Assembly (NCBI GenBank): GCA_937899365.1
Contig: CALBPH010000840.1
Coordinates: forward strand, 1 to 33,368
From: an uncultured Leptolyngbya sp.
GTDB taxonomy: Bacteria; Cyanobacteriota; Cyanobacteriia; Phormidesmidales; Phormidesmidaceae
Direction: 5' to 3'
Length of the DNA stretch: 33,368 bases
In this document: one piece after another, positions 26,738 through 33,368 of the stretch
Position numbering within the stretch: the first letter of the stretch is position 1
Layout of the letters: every line of letters begins with the position of its first letter
Translations under genes and position numbers: made by a program
The notes under the pieces: model-generated
Seen by the model: the letters and a program-made list of their open reading frames with translations, nothing else
Databases searched by the model: none
Told to the model about the DNA's origin: nothing

Positions 26738-27580
26738 ATGAAACTATTAATCAGCAACGATGATGGTATTTTTGCCACGGGCATTCGTACCCTTGCCAAT
26801 ACCTTGGCAACCAAGGGGCATGAGGTAACCGTGGTCTGTCCCGATCGAGAACGCTCTGCTACGGGACATGGAATCACCATGCATCGCCCCATTCGAGCTG
26901 AGCAGGTAGCCGCCATATACCATCCACAGATTCCAGCTTGGGCCTGCTCTGGCACACCGGCTGACTGTGTCAAACTAGCCCTCGATGCGCTGCTAGATAG
27001 CCCACCTGACTGTGTACTTTCAGGGATTAACCACGGGGCTAATTTGGGTAATGACGTCCTTTACTCAGGCACGGTCTCAGCAGCAATGGAAGGTCTGCTA
27101 GAAGGAATTCCGAGCTTGGCCGTCAGCTTGGCTAGTTTTACCCATTCAGACTTTCAACCGGCAGCAGACTATGTATGTCAGTTATTGCCTCAAGTGGCGC
27201 ATCTAGAGCAGCCCCTGCTGCTTAATTTAAATATTCCAGCAGTGGCTAAATCTAAAATCCAAGGCGTGACCGTAGCCCGTCTGGGAGTGCGTCGGTATCG
27301 CGATCTGTTTGAGAAGCGCACTGACCCCCGTGGAAAAACCTACTATTGGCTAGCAGGAGAAGTCTTAGAAGAGAGCGATAACGATCTGCCCCATGGATTG
27401 CCCAATAGTCTGAGCCAAGCGCAAAACATGGACGTTATGACCCGATTTACCACCGATGTGAGGGCGATCAAAGCTGGCTACATTACGGTTACGCCCCTAC
27501 ATTACGACCTCACTGCCTACAATGACTTAGCCAAGCTACAGAACCACCTGCCTGAGATGTGTAATGGGGAAAAGGAATAG
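26738..27580 (+). CDS. surE: 5'/3'-nucleotidase SurE
   Basis: A 280-residue SurE. The metal site is at the N-terminus (LISNDDGIFATGI, D8 and D9). The conserved VCPDRERSATGHGIT, ACSGTPADCVKLAL and SGINHGANLGNDVLYSGTVSAA (read in two parts) make up the active centre. The enzyme dephosphorylates nucleoside monophosphates and is linked to stress survival. ATG 26738 begins right at the first beta strand. It is divergent from pheS; the 13-bp palindrome AAAGACAGTCTTT near 26699-26711 lies between the two start codons. Confidence 0.94.
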   Translation: MKLLISNDDGIFATGIRTLANTLATKGHEVTVVCPDRERSATGHGITMHRPIRAEQVAAIYHPQIPAWACSGTPADCVKLALDALLDSPPDCVLSGINHGANLGNDVLYSGTVSAAMEGLLEGIPSLAVSLASFTHSDFQPAADYVCQLLPQVAHLEQPLLLNLNIPAVAKSKIQGVTVARLGVRRYRDLFEKRTDPRGKTYYWLAGEVLEESDNDLPHGLPNSLSQAQNMDVMTRFTTDVRAIKAGYITVTPLHYDLTAYNDLAKLQNHLPEMCNGEKE

Positions 27581-27906
27581 CCTATTTTTGACAGGGCTTT
27601 GGGCAAACTGGCTGTAAGCAATATGGCTTAACCTAGAGAATAGTTACCCATACAGTCAAACATGGCTGAGAACATGGACCCAATGGAAAAATCTTAACAA
27701 TTACAGATGTGCGCTTTATGGCTTGATCTATAAAGACAGTCTAGGTATACAGAGGTTTTGGTTAAATCACTGGGTAAGATTACTCCTGATAACTACCTGT
27801 TTCGTCAGAAAAAAGGGGGATACGCTGCGCTAATGGGTGTCAGAAAGCCAGTCAACTACCATTAAGCAAAATTCGCGTCCCTCATTAACGTCATTTTTAG
27901 CCACTG
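27581..27906. other. Intergenic region with a short candidate ORF
   Basis: A 326-bp gap between surE and the MBL-fold gene. Apart from the candidate small ORF at 27758-27865 no gene, RNA or terminator is clear. Confidence 0.4.
27758..27865 (+). CDS. Candidate 35-residue small ORF
   Basis: A TTG-started frame reads VKSLGKITPDNYLFRQKKGG then YAALMGVRKPVNYH, ending in TAA. The sequence looks protein-like rather than random, with a basic middle and an aromatic end. I do not recognise a family. The frame is open back only to a TAA at 27731. It could be a small gene or the tail of a decayed one. The MBL-fold gene starts 41 bp later in another frame. Confidence 0.25.
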   Translation: MVKSLGKITPDNYLFRQKKGGYAALMGVRKPVNYH

Positions 27907-28788
27907 ATGTCCGACTCGAATACTCAATTTACGATTCACTTTTGGGGAGTACGGGGAAGTATCCCTTGCCCCGGTGCCGAAACGGTTCGCTACGGTGGCA
28001 ACACGTCTTGTATAGAGATGCGGGTTAACGGTGAGCGTTTGATTTTTGATGGAGGCACGGGGTTACGGGAACTGGGGCAGCAGATTTTAGACGAAGGCCA
28101 GGCGGTGCAAGCCAGCATGTTCTTCACCCATTCCCATTGGGATCATATTCAGGGATTTCCCTTCTTTGTACCTGCCTTTTTGCCAAGTAATCAGTTTGAA
28201 GTGTACGGCGTAATCTCGCCCAATGGGGCAACGATTGAGCAACGCCTCAACGATCAAATGTTGCATCCTAACTTTCCTGTACCGCTACAGATAATGCAGG
28301 CACAGCTAAAGTTTTGCGATCTCTCTGTGGGTGAAACAGTAGCCATCGGCGACATCAATGTTATTAACGCTCTGCTCAATCATCCGGGCGAGGCCGTCGG
28401 CTATCGGGTTGAGTGGAATGGTCTGGCAGCTGCCTACATTACTGACACTGAGCACTTCCCAGATCGGCTAGATGAAAACGTACTGTATCTGGCTCAAAAT
28501 GCCGATGTGATGATCTATGACTGCACCTATACCGATGCAGAGTATCACGATGAAAACACCAGTAAGGTCGGGTGGGGACACTCTACTTGGCAAGAGGCAG
28601 TCAAACTAGCAAAAGCCGCCAATGTGAAAAAGCTAGTGGTTTTCCACCATGATCCGCTCCATGACGACGACTTTATGGATGCTATTGGCAAAAAAACAGC
28701 AGCAGAATTTCCCAATAGCATCGTGGCTCGTGAAGGCATGATTCTGGATTTAGCTGAGTTGAAAGCCCGAGAACTAGCCAGCCGATAG
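27907..28788 (+). CDS. MBL-fold metal-dependent hydrolase
   Basis: A 293-residue metallo-beta-lactamase-fold protein. The zinc motif is THSHWDH (H75, H77, D79, H80). Further ligand candidates are the His in NHPGEAVGYRVE, the Asp in ITDTEHF and the His in VVFHHDP. The start HFWGVRGSIPCPG...RYGGNTSC is the pattern of the phosphodiesterase-like/PhnP-like branch, so a phosphodiester or cyclic-nucleotide substrate is possible but not shown. It has no signal peptide and is probably cytoplasmic. ATG 27907 fits the domain start. It looks like a single-gene unit. Confidence 0.9.
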   Translation: MSDSNTQFTIHFWGVRGSIPCPGAETVRYGGNTSCIEMRVNGERLIFDGGTGLRELGQQILDEGQAVQASMFFTHSHWDHIQGFPFFVPAFLPSNQFEVYGVISPNGATIEQRLNDQMLHPNFPVPLQIMQAQLKFCDLSVGETVAIGDINVINALLNHPGEAVGYRVEWNGLAAAYITDTEHFPDRLDENVLYLAQNADVMIYDCTYTDAEYHDENTSKVGWGHSTWQEAVKLAKAANVKKLVVFHHDPLHDDDFMDAIGKKTAAEFPNSIVAREGMILDLAELKARELASR

Positions 28789-28971
28789 GGTGTTTATTGA
28801 GTTAACTCTAGTCGAACAGGTGAGGCCCTGGCCTAACAGCAAAGTTTAGAGATTTTGTAAGCTATACGACACCCCAGAGCAATACCTTCATCTAATATCT
28901 GAGAATTGAAGAATTCAGCACGAATAATCGATTCAGACTAGCTATCTAGCACTAGAAAAATTAATTCAAAA

Positions 28972-29043
28972 AGCGGGTGACGCGATTCGAACGCGCGACA
29001 TTCACCTTGGCAAGGTGACGCTCTACCACTGAGCTACACCCGC
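28972..29043 (-). tRNA. tRNA-Gly (anticodon GCC)
   Basis: On the minus strand a 72-nt cloverleaf. The acceptor stem is GCGGGTG/CACCCGC, the D arm AGCTCAGTGGTAGAGC, the anticodon arm TCACC-TTGCCAA-GGTGA with GCC, and the T arm CGCG-GTTCGAAT-CGCG type. The discriminator is T and CCA is not encoded, so it relies on the CCA-adding pathway. Confidence 0.95.
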
Positions 29044-29247
29044 GTTTGCCTTGTTTTGACTTTTACTAGGATGCCATAGAGCGTTTTTCTTTGTCAAACC
29101 TTTTTTTCACGGTCAGGAAGTCGGTAGACTCTGGCTTGTATTTTCTATTTATTGCTCATAATTTATCGCTCAGAGCTACCGATTTTCCAAGGCTGAAAGG
29201 AAAAACTCAAAAGCTAGAACCATTGATCAGCTCTTGTTAGAGAACGC

Positions 29248-29787
29248 TCAAGCGTCTGCTGATTTTGGCAACTGAGGCATCAGACCGGACATTTCTAAGG
29301 CGTTTGCTGGTTTTGGTAGTTGAGACATCAGACTAGCCATTTCCAAGGCACTCATGGCGTAGTTCCATCCTAAGTTGCTCTTGATGCCGGCCCGTTCTAG
29401 GGCTTGCTGCATGGAATCGGTGGTTAAAATACCAAACACGACCGGTACACCGGTTTGAAATCCAGCAGCGGCGATGCCTTTAGAAACTTCAGCAGCAACA
29501 TAGTCAAAGTGGGGGGTTTGCCCACGAATGACGGCCCCTAAACAAATGATCGCATCGTATTGGCCGCTCAGAGCTAGCTGTCGTGCCACCAGGGCTACTT
29601 CAAAGCTGCCAGGGACCCAAGCATAGTCCACCTGGTTTCCATTGGGATCTATATTGACGCCGTGGCGCTTTAGACAATCCTGACAACCCTCTAGCAATTT
29701 GGTGGTGACTAGGTCATTGAATCGACCAATGACAATTGCAAACCTCGAGGTACTAGAGCGGTCGAAACTTCCTTCAAAAACAGCCAT
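29248..29787 (-). CDS. ribH: 6,7-dimethyl-8-ribityllumazine synthase
   Basis: A 179-residue lumazine synthase. Family segments are VIGRFNDLVTTKLLEG, WVPGSFEVALVARQL, ICLGAVIRGQTPHFDYVAAE (with the catalytic His) and PVVFGILTTDSMQQALERAG. It makes the riboflavin precursor from the ribityl-uracil and butanone phosphate substrates and usually assembles into a 60-mer or pentamers. The C-terminus carries a tandem repeat of about 16 residues: ALEMASLMSQLPKPAN then ALEMSGLMPQLPKSAD. Relatives normally end near the first unit. It lies downstream of psbZ, as in Synechocystis, but a terminator-like hairpin stands between them. Confidence 0.94.
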   Translation of the reverse strand: MAVFEGSFDRSSTSRFAIVIGRFNDLVTTKLLEGCQDCLKRHGVNIDPNGNQVDYAWVPGSFEVALVARQLALSGQYDAIICLGAVIRGQTPHFDYVAAEVSKGIAAAGFQTGVPVVFGILTTDSMQQALERAGIKSNLGWNYAMSALEMASLMSQLPKPANALEMSGLMPQLPKSADA

Positions 29788-29802
29788 GGAATTACTCTAT
29801 GT

Positions 29803-29840
29803 AAAAAATAAGGTGGTAGGCCTCAATGACCTTACCACCC
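29803..29840 (-). terminator. Terminator or attenuator between psbZ and ribH
   Basis: On the minus strand GGTGGTA (29839-29833) pairs with TACCACC (29818-29812), extended by GG/CC with a one-base bulge, and is followed by TTATTTTTT (29811-29803). The T-run ends only about 15 bases before the ribH ATG, so it either ends psbZ messages or attenuates ribH. Confidence 0.75.
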
Positions 29841-29919
29841 GGCAACAAATGTTTTGTACTTGTAATCCGATCCACTGCGGCTGTCTTGAAACAACCGAAC
29901 ATTTCAGAAAAATACTGCT

Positions 29920-30108
29920 CTAAACCACAAAGTAGTTGAGGCTACCCACCACGACTACCAAAACACCCCAAATAATTGACCCTAGGAAGATCAAACGCTT
30001 CGACTGCTCCCAGTTTTGGGGTGAAGCATAGGCTACGGGTACACCGATCACCATGACAAAAGACCAAACTACCAGAATGAATAAAAACAGTTGAAATAGG
30101 ATAGACAT
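29920..30108 (-). CDS. psbZ: Photosystem II reaction center protein Z
   Basis: A 62-residue PsbZ (Ycf9). It has two transmembrane helices, FQLFLFILVVWSFVMVIGVP and FLGSIIWGVLVVVVGSLNYF, joined by the conserved loop VAYASPQNWEQSKRL. It sits at the edge of photosystem II in the thylakoid membrane next to CP43 and stabilises the supercomplex. It has full family length and is intact. It is followed by ribH on the same strand, an order also known from Synechocystis. Confidence 0.95.
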   Translation of the reverse strand: MSILFQLFLFILVVWSFVMVIGVPVAYASPQNWEQSKRLIFLGSIIWGVLVVVVGSLNYFVV

Positions 30109-30382
30109 AACTCGCCACTCTCAAGACAGCAAAAGATCTGACACACCATACCCAGGGGGAAAACTGCCACGCTAGCTAAACAGAATTTCGCCTCTACGCT
30201 GGGACAAGCCTCTTAATCTATTGATGGTGATACAGTGTGGAGCACTGATCGCCTTATTTAGTAAGCTATCAAACATTAGGCCCCTAGCGAAAGCGTTTTA
30301 CCTGAATCTATGGGGATTAATCTTTTTGGACTAATATTTGCGAGTTGCTGGCAAATCGGCGGATTGGGCTGACGGATGTGAT

Positions 30383-33130
30383 ATGGACTTAATCCTTTGT
30401 CATACAACCGCAGATTTTGACACGTTGGGAGCGGCGGTTGGGTTGTCTTGCCTGTGTCCAGGTAGCCGCATCGTCCTGACTGGCGGTGCCCATCCGGCGG
30501 TTAACTCTTTTTTGGCATTACACCGAGATGAGTATCCGCTGATTGAACGTCGAGCAGTCACAGTGTCGCTGATTCGCTCTATTACGTTAGTGGATGCTCA
30601 TCAGCGCAGTCGGGTGGGCGCGGCGGCGGATTGGATTGAGCATGCGATCGCAACCCAGCTACCCATAGCCATCTATGACCACCATACGGAGTCTTGCCCC
30701 GATATGCCGGGCAACCACCATATTGAGGCGGTCGGAGCCACGACCACCTTGGTGGTTGAAGCCCTCTAACAGGCAAACGAACCCATCTCGCCCACCCAGG
30801 CCACGGTTATGGCCCTGGGCATCCATGGGGATACGGGGTCGTTAACCTTTGCCCAAACTACCCCCCGTGATGCCCTGGCCCTGGCCTGGCTAATGGAACA
30901 GGGAGCTAATCAGCAAACCATTGCCGAGTCGGTAGAGCCTGGATTATCAGAAACCCTCCAAGGGTTGCTCAGCACAGCTCTCGACATTACAACTATCCAA
31001 CAGCTTGAAGGCTATGTCGTCGGCACTGTCTATCTAGAAACAGACGATTTTGTACCTGGTCTATCCGGGTTAGCCAGCCACATGATGGCGCTGTTGGGGT
31101 TAGATAGCCTGCTGTTAGCCGCAGTTTATACGGCTAAGACCAAGCCTCGACTGACCTTAATTGGCCGTACGCGTCCACAAACGGGCATGAACTGCCGAAC
31201 GTTACTGCAGCCCTATGGTGGAGGCGGTCATACCTGCGCAGCAGCGGCCAATCTTACCACCCATGAACCTGACACTATTTTTAGTCAGCTCTGTGATGTC
31301 GTCGTTCAGTCCCATGCTCAGTCAGTCACAGCCCAAGATGTTATGTCTTCACCGGTGCGGACGATCCGCCCGGTCACCACAGTGGCGGATGCCCAGCGAA
31401 TTTTACTGCGCTACGGTCATTCGGGCCTATGTGTAGCCAATGATGAAGGAACCCTCCAGGGCATTATTTCGCGACGGGATATTGACTTGGCGTTGCACCA
31501 TGGTTTTAGTCATGCCCCCGTCAAGGGATATATGACCCTCAATTTGAAAACCATCTCGCCACACACCACCCTCAGTGAGATTCAGGCCCTGATGGTGACC
31601 TACGATGTGGGCCGCCTACCCGTACTCGATGGCCATGAGCTGGTCGGTATTGTCACCCGCACCGATGTATTAAGACAGCTATATCCGGCTCAATCATCGG
31701 ATGATGATTTGCTGACGCCGCTAAAAACCAATGTCTATGAGCGCTTAAAAACATCGCTACAGGCCTATCCAACGGCTTTAGACTCAGAGGAACTCTGGGC
31801 GCTCTTGACTCAAATTGCCGAGGCAGCCCAACGGCACGGCTGGCATCTGTATGTGGTGGGTGGAGCGGTTCGAGATTTGCTGTTAGCACCTGAAGATACA
31901 ACGGTATCCCTCAAGGATATTGATCTGGTGGTAGATAGCTTTCGTTCACCCGTTGTAGACGGTGCAGGTGTTGTTTTAGCTCAGCAGTTGCAAACGCAAT
32001 ACCCAGATGCTGAGCTCCAGATCCATGGCGAATTTCAGACGGCGGCTCTAATTTGGCGGGCAAGGGCTGGCCATGCCCCGTTGATGATCGATATTGCCAC
32101 CGCTCGTACAGAGTTTTATCCCTACCCAGCCGCCAACCCGGAGGTAGAACCCAGCTCAATTCGTCAAGATCTTTACCGCCGCGATTTTACTATCAATGCC
32201 ATGGCAATTCGCCTAACAGCGCCCCAGCCAGGGTTATTACTTGACTATTTTGGAGGTTATCTTGATGTTCAGCAACGGCAGATACGGGTGCTTCACGCCA
32301 ATAGCTTTATCGAGGACCCCACACGTATTTTTCGAGCCGTACGCTTTGCTGTGCGCTTAGGGTTTTCCCTTGATTCCCAAACGGAAACATTTATTCGCTA
32401 TGCGGTGGACAGCGGTATCTACGCAGATTTGCAAATGCAGCAGACACATAAGCGACTACCGGCCCTGCAAACGCGCCTCAAGGCTGAGTTGGCCTATATC
32501 TTCCAAGCAGACTATTGGGCTCAGTCCCTCGGTCTATTAGACAAAATCGGAGCCCTAAGCTGTTTGCATCCCACACTAACCATTGACGCGGAGCTGTGGC
32601 GACAGATGCATCGGGCCGGCCGCTGGCGACAGCGATTTGCCGATGAAGTGGGCAAAGATATTGATATTGAGCCGTGGTTATTGAGGTTAGAAGTTCTACT
32701 GGCAAGGGTGGAGGTGCGATCGCAAATAGCCACCAACTTACAATTACCCCTAGGATCAATCCAACGATTACAGCAGCTAGCAGTCATTGAAGACACGCTG
32801 TTAGATAGGTTCAATCAACCACAAGCCAAGCCAAGCTTCATTTACAAAAGCCTGGTGAGCTACGATTTACCAAGCTTATTACTGGTGAGTGTGCGTCATC
32901 CCCGGCAAATTGGCACCCACGTCTGGCAATACATCACCCAACTGATCCACGTGCGGCCTCCCATCAATGGGAATCACCTCAAACGGTTGGGATATTCACC
33001 CGGCCCCCTATATGGCCAAATACTGACTGCGCTCACCTATGCCGTTTTAGATGGCGACATCGCATCAGTGGCATCAGCTGAAGATCACCTAAACCAGTAC
33101 TATCCCCTAAAAAAAAGGGCCAATAATTAA
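30383..33130 (+). pseudogene. DHH-CBS-tRNA nucleotidyltransferase (CCA/A-adding type), in-frame TAA
   Basis: One frame of about 915 codons. An N-terminal DHH phosphoesterase domain comes first (LCHTTADFDTLGAAVG; VDAH; DHHTES), then DHHA1 with YGGGGHTCAAAA (about 278), two CBS domains about 318-436, and the class II nucleotidyltransferase head (VVGGAVRDLLL about 491, metal site DIDLVVD about 513, RRDFTINAMA) with its tRNA-binding body. This is the long cyanobacterial/Aquifex type; in Synechocystis A-addition and CC-addition are split between enzymes, so this may be the A-adding one. TAA at 30767-30769 (codon 129) interrupts the DHH domain in VVEAL*QANEPIS, and the frame resumes with family sequence. 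The downstream part could start at ATG 30809, which would keep the whole nucleotidyltransferase. The frame opens at TTG 30338, but ATG 30383 fits the domain start. Confidence 0.82.
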
Positions 33131-33287
33131 GTAATTTAATTTACCTCAACCCCTTAGCAGAAGTACTTTATGAGCGTCGACAATGAAAAGATACCTGGCC
33201 CATACCATTGCCATTTCTCCACTGCTATCGATAAAGTTAGAAATTGAGGAAATCTTAAGTTTCATCCTATCCTCCATCAAATTTCAG
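33131..33287. other. Intergenic sequence before copy B
   Basis: About 157 bp. A 25-codon frame from ATG 33169 (MSVDNEKIPGPYHCHFSTAI...) is the only small open frame of note and is not recognisable. Confidence 0.3.
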
Positions 33288-33368
33288 GCGTTGCTGATCT
33301 TTGGGATGATTTTATATGCAAGATACTGTCAAATAGCATGTCTAACCGCTCGGTTCATCCTCTAAATC
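33288..33368 (+). repeat. MITE-like element, copy B (cut by window end)
   Basis: 81 bp visible, colinear with copy A over almost the whole length with one single-base indel. Shared blocks include GCGTTGCTGAT, GGGATGATTTTAT, GCAAGAT and ACCGCTCGGTTCATCCTCTA. The right terminal repeat is cut off after CTAAATC by the window edge. Confidence 0.8.

Noticed and set aside
28834..28921. Possible further MITE copy before the tRNA
   Set aside because: AACAGCAAAGTTTAGAGATT is only faintly like the element end and the internal blocks are missing.
29788..29919. FMN riboswitch upstream of ribH
   Set aside because: The gap has a terminator hairpin but none of the conserved FMN aptamer core that I can recognise.
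33183..33365. 60-codon open frame at the window end
   Set aside because: Most of it lies in MITE copy B and the rest has no recognisable protein character.
1..33368. Reassigned stop codon (TAA/TAG read as Gln) as the genetic code of this organism
   Set aside because: Many intact genes here end normally with TAA, TAG and TGA at family-typical positions, so a general code change does not fit.

Overview
The window is cyanobacterial chromosome. The evidence is psbZ next to ribH, a SigA-type primary sigma factor, cyanobacterial families (PATAN response regulator, YbjN-like, DUF3352, DUF4058, YcjF-type GTPase) and at least a dozen copies of the cyanobacterial HIP1 octamer GCGATCGC (e.g. 4067 and others in coding sequence). 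The species cannot be named from sequence alone; a Leptolyngbya/Leptothoe- or Acaryochloris-like organism is only a guess. No phage, CRISPR array or autonomous transposase gene is visible.

Layout. 1-324: tail of an Amt ammonium transporter entering from the left, apparently frameshifted. 411-9611: a one-strand chemosensory operon (PATAN-REC, CheY-like, CheW-like, MCP, CheA-REC hybrid, second CheW-like), in the same order as the pilGHIJL/pixGHIJL motility clusters of Synechocystis. 9657-11467: a minus-strand pair, alpha/beta hydrolase and DUF4058, overlapping by 4 bp. 11876-15155: a small TPR protein, then UDP-glucuronate decarboxylase and UDP-glucose dehydrogenase (nucleotide sugars for polysaccharide). 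15413-19765: YbjN-like protein, interrupted YcjF-type GTPase, ThyX, a degenerate receiver and a small unknown protein. 20367-22321: sigA and lexA, the latter preceded by two SOS-box matches. 22457-25458: interrupted DUF3352 lipoprotein, STAS antagonist, msrA. 25675-28788: pheS divergent from surE, then an MBL-fold hydrolase. 28972-30108 (minus): tRNA-Gly(GCC), ribH, psbZ. 30383-33130: interrupted DHH-CBS-tRNA nucleotidyltransferase.

Two patterns stand out. First, four otherwise well conserved plus-strand genes carry in-frame stop codons (five stops in total: 9483, 17010, 17445, 23756, 30767) with family-like protein continuing in the same frame on the far side, and amt has a frame change at a G6 run. 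This implies genome decay, stop-codon readthrough or sequence error; the tRNA nucleotidyltransferase would be expected to be essential, so its stop is the most informative. Second, a family of about 90-bp MITE-like elements with terminal inverted repeats (GTTGCTGAT...ATCAGCAAC) occurs at least five times, always between genes. One inverted pair brackets the ybjN-like gene and another lies back-to-back at 19273-19465.
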